From positions 186,001 to 250,000 of the forward strand of contig NZ_VFNP01000002.1 of the NCBI RefSeq assembly GCF_006715635.1: DNA of 64,000 nucleotides, in the 5' to 3' direction. The notes under the pieces were generated by a model. That model was not told the origin of the DNA, did no database searches, and worked only from the letters and a program-made list of their open reading frames with translations. Below, one piece after another: positions 16,236 to 25,705 of the stretch. The stretch is from Streptomyces sp. SLBN-118. GTDB lineage: Bacteria > Actinomycetota > Actinomycetes > Streptomycetales > Streptomycetaceae. Numbering within the stretch: position 1 is the first letter of the stretch; each line of letters begins with the position of its first letter. Position numbers and translations under genes: made by a program.

Positions 16236-16792
16236 ATGACCGAGGGGTGCGCGGTGGCGTCGGTGCTGGGAATGCTGGAGGAGCGGGAGGTGGCTGCCCG
16301 GGTTCGGGTGGAGGGGTTGCGGGAGGAAGTCGCGCGGTTGGCTGAGGTGTTGGAGGCCGCGGAGATCGAGCTGGACCGGCGGGTGATCGCGCGGGAGGAA
16401 CTGGTCGAGGCGTTGGCCGCCTCGGCGGCCGAGGCGACTGCCGTGACCGAGCCCCCGACCGAGTCCGAGCGGGCAACAGCGCCTTTGGCTGCACCGGTGC
16501 CGGGCTCGATGGTGCCGCAGTGGCGGGACGGGTGCCGGTGACGGTGCTGACGCAGGACTACCAGCGGATTCTGGACGTGCTGGAGGAGCGGCGGTCAGCG
16601 GGCAGGGGACCGGCGAAGGCCAAGGAGATCGCGGTGGGGCTGGGTCTTCCGACGACGCCGGCGAAGGTCGAGGGGGTACGCTCGAAGGCCAGGCGCCTGG
16701 CGGAGCGCGGGTGGCTCCTGCAGGAGACGTCGGGGATGTTCAGCGCCGGCCGGCGGCCCGTGGCCGCGCCAGACGCCGGCCCGTCCGCGTGA
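16236..16792 (+). pseudogene. IS-associated hypothetical gene, split by a frameshift
   Basis: Two overlapping frames form one Streptomyces family. Part 1 (16236-16541) has a coiled coil (VASVLGMLEEREVAARVRVE, LAEVLEAAEIELDRRVIARE) and ends SMVPQWRDG. Part 2 (16520-16792, GTG start) reads VTVLTQDYQRILDVLEERRS, then a winged-helix-like PAKAKEIAVGLGLPTTPAK and KVEGVRSKARRLAERGWL. In relatives recalled from memory these are one chain, so a single missing base near 16535 is likely. Such proteins often sit beside transposases; here an IS5 C-terminal piece overlaps its 3' end. A two-protein reading with translational coupling is possible. Confidence 0.55.
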
Positions 16793-16967
16793 CCATCGAC
16801 CACCGGATCACCGCTTCGCTGGTGGCGGGCAGGGTCTCGTAATCACGGGCCAGACGGCGGGAGTTCATCAGCCACGCGAACGTGCGCTCTGCTACCCAGC
16901 GTCTGGGGAGCACCACGAACCCTGTCATGTCGTCGGTGCGCTTGACGATCTCCAAGGTCAGGGCGAG
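16740..16967 (-). pseudogene. IS5-family transposase C-terminal fragment
   Basis: Reads [40 protein letters not shown] and [19 protein letters not shown]: the C-terminal DDE/E region of an IS5-group transposase, including the VERTFAWL glutamate motif. Upstream frames shift and have no catalytic aspartates. It overlaps the 3' end of the preceding gene tail to tail. Confidence 0.7.
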
Positions 16968-17579
16968 TTTGTTCCGGCACCAGTCGACGAGGCCACGTGC
17001 GCGAGGCAATCGCACGACACGGCGGGCGAGTTGAAGTGAACGGGCTCGGGCGCGTACAACTGCGACAACAGGGCCTCCTGGTACTGCTCGGTTCGGTTCG
17101 TACCTCCGAGCTACCAAGGGGCCCTGCCTTCATGCGCGTACGGGCGGAAGATCACCCAACCAGGAACTCCGTTCGACTTGCAGGTTCCAAGATCGGTAGA
17201 GATACGGCTTCTAAGACCGCTCTGCGCAGGCGCGAGCAGGGAGCTTCAACATCCACTCGCCCGCCGGGCTCGCTGAACCGCAGGCCGCCGTCGTCGGCCA
17301 TTCCGGACGCAGTTGGTCGTGGAGAGTAGCGCCACCGCTGCCAGCTCAGGCGATCACCTCGGCATTTCGTCAGCCCGTCACCACCTGCATTTCGTCGGTT
17401 CCCCAGCACTCCGAGAGGGCGTGGGCCCGGCGCCGATGCCCCGGTGTCGCCGGCCTGGGCTGATCGGCGGATTCTTCCCGGCCCGGTGAGACCGGCCCGG
17501 CGAGGCGCCTGCCTGACCCGCTGTGCTGCTCCTACCGTCCCATCCTGTCGATCTTCGGTGCTGGATGCTGGAGGAACTG
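16968..17579. other. Intergenic/IS-debris region
   Basis: Fragmented short frames only; none has consistent codon bias over more than ~40 residues. One minus-strand piece upstream of the IS5 remnant ([20 protein letters not shown]) looks coding but is unplaced. The 3' end holds the promoter region of the subtilase. Confidence 0.35.
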
Positions 17580-19142
17580 GTGGGACTGCCGCGTTGTCTC
17601 TCGTTGCGTTCCGGTGCGGTCGCTTGTGCCGTGCTGTCAGCGGTCATTGCCACGACCGCCGTTCCCGGCCGTGCGCGGGCTGTGCCCGCCGCGGACGCTG
17701 CGGCGGTGGAGCGGTGGATCGTGGTGCTGAAAGACTCCGTGGCCGATCCGGGCGCGGTCGCCAACCAGCACGCGCAGAGCGAGGGTAAGGGCCGGGTGCG
17801 GCATGTGTACAACGCCGCCGCGGGCGGGAACGCCCTGAAGGGCTATGCCCTGGAGGCGACCGCCACGCAGATCCAGGCCATCCGCGCCGACCCGCGCGTT
17901 GCTTCGGTCGAACGCGACCAGAAGGTGTCCCTGCCCAAGCCCCTCAAGGGTGCCGCACCCCGGGCGCGGCGGAAACTGTCGGGCACGCCGGGCAGCGGGG
18001 GTGTGCGGTATGCGGGCGACCCGCTGCTGGCCGGGCAGTGGGGCCCGTTCCGGATCGGAACCGTGGGAGGCGCCGACAAGGGGTTCACCGTGCCCGCACC
18101 CGCCCGGGTCGGGGTGGCCGAGCTGGACTCCGGTGTCGACTTCAACCACCCGGACCTTCGGGTGGCCGGCAGCGTCAACTTCTCCGACGCCCCCACCGCG
18201 GACGACCTCCTCGGCCACGGGACACACGTCGCGGGGATCATCCAGGCGCTCAACAACGGCATCGGCGTGGAAGGCACCGCCCCCGGCACCAAACTGTGGA
18301 ACGTCAAAGTCCTCGGTGACGACGGCACTGCAGACTTCTCCGATCTTGTCGCAGGCTTGGACTGGGTCACCCGGAACGCCAAGGCGAAGAACATCCGTGT
18401 CGCCAATATGAGCCTGACTTCACCAGTCAGCAGCCCGGCGCTGCACGAAGCCGTCCGGGTGGCCACTCGGGCGGGAGTCACCGTGTCGGCCGCCGCAGGC
18501 AACGAGAGTACGAATCAGCCGCAGTATCCGGCGGCCTACCCGGAAGCGATCGGCGTCGCCGCCACCACAGTGTTCAACCAACGGGCCGACTTCTCCAACT
18601 ACGGAGCGACGTGGGTGGACATCGCCGCCCCCGGCACAGACATCCTCTCCACCGGGCCCACTCACCCCAACGGCTTCTTCCTGCCGGAATACGCCTACCT
18701 CTCCGGCACGAGCATGGCCACACCCTTCGCCTCGGGCACCATCGCGCTGTGCCTGACCTCCGGGCACTGCCGGGGAACCACCAACGACATCCTGGCCACA
18801 CTCGGCCGGGACTCCCTGCGCATCTCCGGCACCGGCACGGACTACCGCTACGGACTGGTCCAGGCCGCCTGCTACTGGCAGCACATTCCCAAGTGCCACA
18901 GCATCACCGTCGGCCGCGGCAAAGTCGTCTCCAGGAAGTCCCTGAAGGCCCGCACACAACCCACCAGCCACTCCGCCGAGGCCGGCAACCTCCGCCCCGG
19001 CCAGACCATCACGATCGACTGCAAGGCCAAAGGCCAATGGGTCAAGGGCAACAACATCTGGTACAAACTCGGCCAGAACCCACGCGGCTGGGCCCCCGCA
19101 CGCCACATCAAGAACCTCAACGCCATCCCCTACTGCACATGA
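17580..19142 (+). CDS. Secreted S8-family serine peptidase with C-terminal SH3-like domain
   Basis: Extracellular subtilase, 520 residues. A GTG start is chosen because GGAGGA lies four bases upstream and it opens directly into a signal peptide (ACAVLSAVIATTAVPG). Residues ~45-125 are an I9 inhibitor propeptide (RWIVVLKDSVADPGAVANQH). The catalytic triad is Asp183 (ELDSGVDFNHPDL), His213 (GHGTHVAGI) and Ser378 (SGTSMATP), with the oxyanion Asn in AAAGNES. The last ~80 residues (TVGRGKVVSRKSLKARTQPT ... NNIWYKLGQNPRGWAPA) form a bacterial SH3-type repeat likely to bind the cell wall. Intact and monocistronic. Confidence 0.92.
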   Translation: MGLPRCLSLRSGAVACAVLSAVIATTAVPGRARAVPAADAAAVERWIVVLKDSVADPGAVANQHAQSEGKGRVRHVYNAAAGGNALKGYALEATATQIQAIRADPRVASVERDQKVSLPKPLKGAAPRARRKLSGTPGSGGVRYAGDPLLAGQWGPFRIGTVGGADKGFTVPAPARVGVAELDSGVDFNHPDLRVAGSVNFSDAPTADDLLGHGTHVAGIIQALNNGIGVEGTAPGTKLWNVKVLGDDGTADFSDLVAGLDWVTRNAKAKNIRVANMSLTSPVSSPALHEAVRVATRAGVTVSAAAGNESTNQPQYPAAYPEAIGVAATTVFNQRADFSNYGATWVDIAAPGTDILSTGPTHPNGFFLPEYAYLSGTSMATPFASGTIALCLTSGHCRGTTNDILATLGRDSLRISGTGTDYRYGLVQAACYWQHIPKCHSITVGRGKVVSRKSLKARTQPTSHSAEAGNLRPGQTITIDCKAKGQWVKGNNIWYKLGQNPRGWAPARHIKNLNAIPYCT

Positions 19143-19570
19143 ACACACCAGAGGTAAACAGCCGGATCAGAAACAGTCCACCATGTCTCTGACGGGACGC
19201 CTCGCCAGCGTGAAGATCCCTCGTCGATCCCACCCGCCGGACCCACGACCTGGTCCGCCAGCTCAAGGTCCTCGGCCGCGACGTCACCCTCGCGCCAGCA
19301 GCCTGACCAGCAACTCCGTCCAACCCCTGGCCAACGATGGGCGCAGCCTGCCCTGATGCAGGGAGGCCGGCCACCATCACGGCGCAGGGAAGGGCTCACA
19401 CGCGTCCGCAGTGTTGCTGGTTCTCATCGACATTTCCGGGCTCTGTGATCGCTAAGTGCTACCCAAAACCGTCGCCAAACGTTCCTCGATCTCACTTACA
19501 GAACCAATCACGGAGCGTGTCGCGCTGTGCCGGCCCCTGCGGTACGGGCAACGGGGAGGGCTCAGGCCCC
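19143..19570. other. Intergenic region with weak transposase-like scrap
   Basis: A short plus-strand piece near 19219-19308 reads DPTRRTHDLVRQLKVLGRDV then TLAPAA and a stop, resembling transposase C-termini, but is too short to assign. Otherwise nothing coding is supported. Confidence 0.3.
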
Positions 19571-19740
19571 ATGAACAGGCGGCGAGAACGGATACGCATG
19601 CCGGCCGTCGAGGGCTTCGAGGCGGGTGAGAAGAACACGGCTATCGCGAAAACCTGCGAGTCAGTGTGCGATCAGTAGAGCGCTGGAAGCGGTCCTGGCG
19701 CGAGAACGCCATGGACGGCGTCGTGGTACGCCTCAGGAGG
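19571..19740 (+). pseudogene. IS630-family transposase N-terminal remnant
   Basis: RRRERIRMPAVEGFEAGEKN then AIAKT, a frameshift near 19652, then LRVSVRSVERWKRSWREN and AMDGVV. It matches the N-terminal HTH of the intact IS630 copy in this window (IAKDLRVSVRSVQRWRQTWEEGG). The catalytic domain is gone; the scrap ends inside the 3' end of the convergent regulator. Confidence 0.65.
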
Positions 19741-20428
19741 GCCGTGCGGTCCCGGACGGTGAGGAAGCCGGGTGCAGGCGGACACAGCAGTGACCGGGGC
19801 TGGGCTCCAGGCATGCCTGGAGCCCGTCTTCGTCGAGCCCTTCCAGCACGCCTCGGAGCAGGTGGAGGTTCATGCCGCACACGGTCTGGGTGTGTTCGCG
19901 TGCAAGCGCGTGGAAGGGGCAGTTGCCCAGGACGATCGCATCACCTTCACAGCGGGGTTCGAAACCGTTCCCTTCCAGCAGGTCGAAGACACCCGTCTTG
20001 CCTTCGGCGAGCTGTGTGCCCAGCTCTCGGGCCTTTCGGTGCAGGGCGGTCCGCACCGGTTCGCCCGTGGCTTCGGATTCCTCCAGGGCCTGGGCGAGGA
20101 GCCGTCCGGCCAGTTCGTAGTGCCGCTCGGGCAGGCTGACGGTGACCTGCTTGGTGGAGCGCTTGTAGAGCTTGGCGGGCCGGCCGGCACCCGGACCGGT
20201 CCGGCCGCTGCGCCGCTCGTAGACGACGTCGAGCAGCGATTCGTCGGCCAGGCGGTCCAGGTGGAAGGCCGCGGTCTGCCGGGCGAGGCCCAGGGCCTCG
20301 GCGGCTTCGTCGCGGCTGACCGGCCCCTGCTGGCGCACGACGTGGTTGTAGAGCCTCCTGCGGGTCGGCTCGTCGAGAGCGGCGACGGCGGAGACATCGG
20401 GTCGTGCTGCTTCTTTGGGGTGGTCCAT
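19733..20428 (-). CDS. Helix-turn-helix regulator with C-terminal cysteine cluster (SufR-like)
   Basis: Winged-helix repressor, 231 residues. Residues 10-75 are an ArsR/DeoR-type DNA-binding domain (LDEPTRRRLYNHVVRQQGPV; ARQTAAFHLDRLADE). The C-terminal half carries cysteines spaced RCEGDAIVLGNCPFH ... TVCGMN ... CLEPSPGHCC, resembling the Fe-S- or metal-binding region of SufR-type sensors. The ATG at 20428 is preferred over one nine codons upstream, which would enter the divergent promoter. It diverges from DoxX across about 90 bases holding a perfect inverted repeat, so it probably controls doxX in response to redox or metal state (inferred). Confidence 0.8.
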   Translation of the reverse strand: MDHPKEAARPDVSAVAALDEPTRRRLYNHVVRQQGPVSRDEAAEALGLARQTAAFHLDRLADESLLDVVYERRSGRTGPGAGRPAKLYKRSTKQVTVSLPERHYELAGRLLAQALEESEATGEPVRTALHRKARELGTQLAEGKTGVFDLLEGNGFEPRCEGDAIVLGNCPFHALAREHTQTVCGMNLHLLRGVLEGLDEDGLQACLEPSPGHCCVRLHPASSPSGTARPS

Positions 20429-20454
20429 GAACACCAGTGTAAAACCAGCAGCCA

Positions 20455-20507
20455 TTGACTAAAGAGAAATTCCGCGCTTCTATCGTTAGTGAAAGTTGTC
20501 GATAGAA
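20455..20507 (+). promoter_or_regulatory. doxX promoter region with perfect inverted repeat
   Basis: A TTGACT -35-like box at 20455-20460 is followed by TTCTATCG (20478-20485) and its exact complement CGATAGAA (20500-20507), 14 bases apart, ending 11 bases before the doxX ATG. The dyad would cover the -10 region and transcript start, the expected place for a repressor site of the divergent regulator. Confidence 0.55.
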
Positions 20508-20518
20508 AGAAGGGCGTC

Positions 20519-20956
20519 ATGTCGTCCGCAACCACAACCACCACGTCCGCCACACCCCGGCGGGCCGTGCTCACCGAACCCGGCTACCAGGCGTTCGTCA
20601 TCCTGCGTACCGGCTTCACCGTGGCGCCGATCCTGTTCGGGCTGGACAAGTTCGCCAACCTGCTCGTCGACTGGCCCACCTACCTCGCGCCATGGATCAA
20701 CGACATCGTTCCCGGCAGCGCCCAGGCAGCCATGTACGCCGTGGGAGTCATCGAGATCGTCGCGGGCCTTGTCGTCGCTCTCACCCCGCGCTTCGGCGGC
20801 TGGCTGGTCGCCGGATGGCTCGCCGGCATCATCGTCAATCTGCTGACCATCCCCGGCTACTACGACATCGCGCTGCGCGACTTCGGACTCCTGCTCGGCG
20901 CGGTCGCCCTCGCCCGGCTCGCCCAGCACTACCACGGCAAGCGGCCCTCTCACTAA
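20519..20956 (+). CDS. DoxX-family membrane protein
   Basis: Four-helix membrane protein, 145 residues: RTGFTVAPILFGLDKFANLL (helix 1 with the family GLDKF motif), AMYAVGVIEIVAGLVVALTP, GWLVAGWLAGIIVNLLTIPG and a C-terminal helix DFGLLLGAVALARLAQHY. DoxX proteins take part in thiol or quinone redox and membrane oxidoreductase complexes. The ATG at 20519 follows GAAGG; translation from 20489 would start inside the inverted repeat. Likely under the divergent cysteine-rich regulator. Confidence 0.85.
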   Translation: MSSATTTTTSATPRRAVLTEPGYQAFVILRTGFTVAPILFGLDKFANLLVDWPTYLAPWINDIVPGSAQAAMYAVGVIEIVAGLVVALTPRFGGWLVAGWLAGIIVNLLTIPGYYDIALRDFGLLLGAVALARLAQHYHGKRPSH

Positions 20957-21145
20957 CGACAGGCAGCAGCCACAGAAGGTGACGAGGCGGGTGGGCCCCG
21001 CAGTCGGCTCACCCGCACGCGTTGCCGTGGCGGCCTCGACAGCCCCGAACGCAGTACGCACCCGCCCGGCATCAAATCGCCGGTGTGGTCGCCGGCCTCC
21101 CGGGTGTGTGAGTGCCCTGCCCGAAGCGACGCAAGGGAGAAGATC

Positions 21146-22261
21146 ATGAGTGAGAACCTGGACCGGCTGGCCGCAGAAGGCGTAGCGATCTGGCTGGATG
21201 ATTTGAGCCGGGAGCGGCTCGCCAGTGGCGGCCTGGCCGACTTGGTGCGTGAACAGCAGGTAGTGGGCATCACCAGCAACCCGACGATCTTTGCCAAGGC
21301 GATCCGCTCGGGTGCCCGCTACGACGAGCAGGTAGACGATCTTGCCCGGCGCGGGATTAGGGTCGAGGAAGCCATCAGGTTGCTGACCGCATTCGACGTG
21401 CGCTGGGCCTGCGACGTGCTGCGCCCGGTGTACGAGGCCAGCGGCGGGGTGGATGGCCGGGTTTCGATCGAGGTGGACCCGCGAGTCGCCCACGACACGG
21501 CGGCAACGATCGCCGAGGCACGGGCCCTGTGGTGGCTGGTGGACCGGCCGAACATGTTCGTGAAGATCCCCGCCACGCAGCAGGGCCTGGAGGCGATCAG
21601 CACGGCGCTCGCCGAGGGCATCAGTATCAACGTGACGTTGATCTTCTCTCTGGACCGTTACGACCAAGTGCTCCGCGCTTTCCTGGACGGCGTGGGCAGG
21701 GCACAGGCAGCGGGACGTGACCTGGCGTCCATCGCGTCGGTGGCCTCCTTCTTCGTCAGCCGGGTGGACACCGAGGTCGACAGCCGACTGGACAAGATCG
21801 GCACGCCGGAGGCGGGGGCCCTGCGCGGCCGGGCCGCGATCGCCAACGCACGCCTGGCCTACCAGCACTTCGAGCAGGCGTGCGCGTCAGACCGATGGAA
21901 GGCCCTGGCGGCGGCCGGGATGCGCCCGCAACGACCTCTGTGGGCCTCCACCGGGGTGAAGGACCCCGCCTACGACGACACCCGCTACGTCGACGAACTG
22001 GTGGCGAAAGAGGTGGTCAACACCATGCCGGAGCAGACCCTGCGCGCGGTTGCGGACCGCGGCCGCGTCCAAGGCGACACAATCCATGGCACCTATGCGG
22101 CAGCCCAGCAGGTACTTGATGGCCTGGAGGCTGTCGGAGTGTCGTATGACGACGTGGTGCGTGTGCTGGAGGACGAGGGCATCAGCAAGTTCACGGCCTC
22201 CGCCGACGAGCTGTTCGAGCAGCTGAATACCGAACTGCACACCAAGCGCGCCGCAGCCTGA
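21146..22261 (+). CDS. tal: Transaldolase
   Basis: Pentose-phosphate enzyme that moves dihydroxyacetone units between sugar phosphates. 371 residues, the length of actinomycete transaldolases. Seen: [16 protein letters not shown], the [15 protein letters not shown] loop, [17 protein letters not shown], Schiff-base lysine in [12 protein letters not shown] and the conserved [12 protein letters not shown] strand. The ATG follows AAGGGAGAA at good spacing. It is probably a second copy outside the usual tkt-tal-zwf cluster, because no pentose-phosphate neighbours are here. Confidence 0.93.
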   Translation: MSENLDRLAAEGVAIWLDDLSRERLASGGLADLVREQQVVGITSNPTIFAKAIRSGARYDEQVDDLARRGIRVEEAIRLLTAFDVRWACDVLRPVYEASGGVDGRVSIEVDPRVAHDTAATIAEARALWWLVDRPNMFVKIPATQQGLEAISTALAEGISINVTLIFSLDRYDQVLRAFLDGVGRAQAAGRDLASIASVASFFVSRVDTEVDSRLDKIGTPEAGALRGRAAIANARLAYQHFEQACASDRWKALAAAGMRPQRPLWASTGVKDPAYDDTRYVDELVAKEVVNTMPEQTLRAVADRGRVQGDTIHGTYAAAQQVLDGLEAVGVSYDDVVRVLEDEGISKFTASADELFEQLNTELHTKRAAA

Positions 22262-22462
22262 TGCAGCCGGCCGCCGACGGACGATCCCGGCGTAGCTATC
22301 TCCTGCGACCACCGATCGGCAGACACACCGGGCACAGATCAACCGTCCGTACAGCAGCGCCACCGCCGAGATGGACTGGCCATATGCAACGCTGGCGGGG
22401 ACCAACTCGCGAGCGGACCGGCATCGTTCTGCGGGCAGAGCCAACGCAGCAGAGGAGAGGAC

Positions 22463-23713
22463 ATGTCCGCGAACACAGCATTCGTGATCATCGGAGCCGG
22501 CCTGGCTGGTGCGAAGGCAGCACAAACCCTCCGGGCAGAGGGCTTCGACGGCCCGGTCGTGCTGCTCGGAGAGGAGAGCGAGCGCCCTTACGAACGGCCG
22601 CCGCTCTCCAAGGGCTACCTGCTGGGCAAGGACGAGCGTGAGTCGGTCTACGTCCACCCCTCCCAGTGGTACGCCGAGCACGACGTCGACCTGCGCCTGG
22701 GCGCCACCGTCGAGGCGATCGACCCGAGCGGCCATGAAGTGACGCTCGCTGACGGCAGCCGGCTCGGCTACGCGAAGCTGCTCCTGACCACCGGCTCCTC
22801 ACCGCGCCCCCTGCCGGTGCCCGGCGACGGCCTCGACGGGGTCCATTACCTGCGCCGGCTCGCCGACAGCGACCGCATCAAGGAATCCCTTGAGTCCGCA
22901 TCCCGCATCGCGGTGATCGGCGCCGGCTGGATCGGTCTGGAGACGGCTGCCGCAGCTCGCGCGATGGGTGTGGAGGTCACGGTGCTGGGGTCAGCCCAAC
23001 TCCCCCTGCTGCGCGTGCTGGGCCGCGAAGTCGCCCAGATCTTCGCCGACCTGCACACCGACCACGAAGTCGACCTGCGCTCCGGTGTCCAAGTCGCTGA
23101 GATCACCGGGGCTGATGGCCGGGCGAACGGCGTGCTGCTGGCCGACGGCAGCCACGTCGACGCCGACGCGGTCATCGTCGGTGTCGGCATCACCCCCAAC
23201 ACCCAGCTCGCCGCAGCCGCCGGCCTCGACGTCGACAACGGCATCCGTGTCGACGCCCACCTGCGCACCTCACACCCGGACGTCTACGCCGCCGGGGACG
23301 TCGCCAACGCCTTCCACCCGCTGCTCGACAAGCACATCCGCGTCGAACACTGGGCCAACGCCCTCAACCAGCCCCAGACCGCGGCCAAGACGATGCTCGG
23401 CCAGGACGTGGCCTACGACCGCGTTCCGTACTTCTTCACAGACCAGTACGACCTGGGCATGGAGTACACCGGGTACGTCGAACCCGGCGGATACGACCAG
23501 GTGGTCTTCCGCGGTCGGCCCGAGACCCGCGAATTCATCGCTTTCTGGCTCGCCGAGAGCCGGGTACTGGCCGGCATGAACGTCAACGTCTGGGACGTCA
23601 CGGACCCGATCCGCAGCCTCGTCGTCTCCGGGCACCAGATCGCCCCCGCCAGGCTCGCCGACCCCAACGTACCTCTGGACGAACTCCTGGAACGTCCCGA
23701 CTCGACGACGTGA
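22463..23713 (+). CDS. FAD/NAD(P)-dependent ferredoxin- or rubredoxin-reductase-like oxidoreductase
   Basis: Flavoprotein that passes electrons from NAD(P)H to a small iron-sulfur partner or quinone; 416 residues. FAD-binding motif FVIIGAGLAGAKAAQTL at the N-terminus, RPYERPPLSKGYLLG, the NAD-binding motif RIAVIGAGWIGLETAAAA near residue 150, and the second FAD motif DVYAAGDVANAF near 275. The C-terminal reductase domain ends YFFTDQYDLGMEYTGY. Start follows GGAGAGG. No ferredoxin gene is next to it; the cytochrome P450 is 25 kb away. It follows transaldolase by ~200 bases, possibly co-transcribed. Confidence 0.9.
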   Translation: MSANTAFVIIGAGLAGAKAAQTLRAEGFDGPVVLLGEESERPYERPPLSKGYLLGKDERESVYVHPSQWYAEHDVDLRLGATVEAIDPSGHEVTLADGSRLGYAKLLLTTGSSPRPLPVPGDGLDGVHYLRRLADSDRIKESLESASRIAVIGAGWIGLETAAAARAMGVEVTVLGSAQLPLLRVLGREVAQIFADLHTDHEVDLRSGVQVAEITGADGRANGVLLADGSHVDADAVIVGVGITPNTQLAAAAGLDVDNGIRVDAHLRTSHPDVYAAGDVANAFHPLLDKHIRVEHWANALNQPQTAAKTMLGQDVAYDRVPYFFTDQYDLGMEYTGYVEPGGYDQVVFRGRPETREFIAFWLAESRVLAGMNVNVWDVTDPIRSLVVSGHQIAPARLADPNVPLDELLERPDSTT

Positions 23714-23934
23714 CACGGGACAAGGGGTCGGCCTTCCAAGGTGACAGCCACGCCCATCGGAGCGCACACCGACGGAGGGCGTCGCGGGCCATGGAGGGGC
23801 CTGAAGACCGGCGACGTCGTTGCGTGGTGGTGGTTCATCAGCTGCCCGGGCGGGGGCGCCGGCTCCCTCGGGCAGGAGCGGGGCGACTCAATCGCCCGAC
23901 CTCGCCCATGGTGTTGACGGTGCCGGGTTGGTAC

Positions 23935-24058
23935 GGGCTCCTGCCGGGAGCTGGCCGACTCGACCACGACCAGGATCCGCGGAGTGGCCCGATGGATCTG
24001 CGCACGCTATACGGGACCGCTCAGAATCGACGAGATCACCGCCGTGGCGCAGATGTGA
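23935..24058 (+). pseudogene. AraC-family regulator fragment
   Basis: A 37-residue in-frame piece (ELADSTTTRIRGVARWICAR, TGPLRIDEITAVAQM, stop) matches the first helix-turn-helix of cupin-type AraC regulators (typically RWIREHYAEPLRIDEIA). It stops before the recognition helix. A short relic. Confidence 0.5.
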
Positions 24059-24212
24059 GCCAGGCCGAAGCCGAGCGGAGGTCCGCCCTCCTCAGCCTTG
24101 AGAAGTACGTAGTGGAAGTTGATCTCACTGAGCGGCCCGTGGCCGTCCGTCCCTCATTCCACCCGGTTCAGCGGCCATCACGCCCTCCTGCCATGCTGAC
24201 ATCCGCTTCGCC

Positions 24213-25382
24213 TCATGGCGCGGAGGGCGCAAACATCAAGAGGTACACGCCGTAGGTCAACGAGAACGCGGCGAGACCGGCTCCCAGCACTGCGCCGGTC
24301 CGCAGCCTGGCTTTGGACATCGCCATCGCCGCCGGGAGGAGCAGAGGGAAAGCCGGAAGGAGGAGGCGCGGCTTCACGACGAAGTAGTTGGCGCCGCCGA
24401 AGGCGATCACCACAAGGACACCGGTGTACACCAGGAGGGGCAGAGGCGGCCGGTCGAGGATGAGCAGTACCAGAGCAATCAGTGCCACGGCCAGAACGGC
24501 AGCCACCACGTATTCGGAAAGCCTGCCCCCTTTGAAGATCAGCTGTCCTGTGAAGGCCATGGCATGGCGGCCGAAGTCGAACCGCGACCCCCACTCCCGC
24601 TGAACCTCGAAATATCCCAGGGGGTTGCCGGAGCGCATTCCCACCCAGGCAACGTACCCGAGCCACCCAAGTGGTGCGAGCGGGAGCACCGCCCAGACCC
24701 GGGGGTTTCTGCGGGTCTGCGGCCGCGACCACAGTGCGGCGACGGCGGTGCAGATGACTGCCGCGGCGACCGCTACGCCATTGGGGCGAGCAAGTCCCGC
24801 GAGCAGAGCCAGGCAGCCGGACCATATCCAGCGGTTGGTGAGTGCCGCGTAGAGCGACCAGGCTGCCAGGGCCGTCATCAGCGACTCGGTGTACGCCATG
24901 GTCTGCACCACTGCGTGCGGCAAGAGGGCCCAGAGGATGACAAGGCACGTGCCCACCCGCCGGCCGTACACATGGGCGCCGACGGCGTAGATACCCCAGG
25001 ATGCTGCACCCGCTGACAGCCAGGCGACCAGGAGTCCCGCGCTGACGAGGCTGATCGGAAGGACAGCGGAAGCAGCCCTTTCGAGACCGGGGAAGAGCGG
25101 GAAGAACGCAAGGTCGGTGTGGGAGATGCCCAGCTGGGACCTTACGACCCTGCCGTAGCCGTCTCGCGCCACACTCGCGTACCAGGCCGCGTCATACGAA
25201 AGCCCCAGCAGCTTGCGTGGGTGCCGGCCCCCTGCCCATGCGCAGGCTGCAATGACAGCCAGGCCGGCCATGCGCACCACGGCATAGATGCCGATGGCCG
25301 GCGCGGCCCTGCCCCATGCGTCACGCGCACGTTTCCACGCACCTTTTGTCCACTCAACGCTGGACGTTGCAGGGGCCGCCAC
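24213..25382 (-). CDS. PIG-V-like membrane mannosyltransferase (GT-C fold)
   Basis: Polytopic glycosyltransferase using a polyprenyl-linked sugar donor, 389 residues. Seen: YDAAWYASVARDGYG, the GT-C first-loop aspartate region typical of PIG-V proteins, then HTDLAFFPLFPGLERAASAV, and about ten hydrophobic segments with short loops (LLVAWLSAGAASWGIYAVGA, LALVLLILDRPPLP and others). The GTG start at 25382 is chosen because GGAGG lies five bases upstream; a longer frame to 25652 is low-complexity. The acceptor is unknown; in Streptomyces such enzymes glycosylate lipids or exported proteins. Confidence 0.8.
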   Translation of the reverse strand: MAAPATSSVEWTKGAWKRARDAWGRAAPAIGIYAVVRMAGLAVIAACAWAGGRHPRKLLGLSYDAAWYASVARDGYGRVVRSQLGISHTDLAFFPLFPGLERAASAVLPISLVSAGLLVAWLSAGAASWGIYAVGAHVYGRRVGTCLVILWALLPHAVVQTMAYTESLMTALAAWSLYAALTNRWIWSGCLALLAGLARPNGVAVAAAVICTAVAALWSRPQTRRNPRVWAVLPLAPLGWLGYVAWVGMRSGNPLGYFEVQREWGSRFDFGRHAMAFTGQLIFKGGRLSEYVVAAVLAVALIALVLLILDRPPLPLLVYTGVLVVIAFGGANYFVVKPRLLLPAFPLLLPAAMAMSKARLRTGAVLGAGLAAFSLTYGVYLLMFAPSAP

Positions 25383-25705
25383 AGCACACCTCCGACGCGA
25401 ACCTCGCAGCCTTGCGGCCCCGCAGGAGGACGCCGTGGGGGCACCTGCAACCCTGCGCGCCTGGTATAGCGTGTGCCACTTGGGATGATCCAGTCGGAGG
25501 ACGGCCCATGGCAGCGGCGGCGAGCTCGCCCCGGCCCAGGTCACTGAGGGGCCGTGGACTTCGAGCGCCCCTGGCGCGCTCGGACTTATGCGGCGGCTGG
25601 GCGTGCGCCGCACAAGCAGATGAAGCGGCGGGGACTGGAAACGGAACGTCAACCGCCGCGCCAGTCCCCTCCCTACTGAGATGACGGCTACAGCCGCCGC
25701 TTCTT
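25383..25705. other. Intergenic region between glycosyltransferase and spermidine-synthase-like gene
   Basis: No supported gene. It holds the ribosome binding site and promoter region of the minus-strand glycosyltransferase. The long open frame on the minus strand here lacks a start with a ribosome binding site. Confidence 0.4.
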
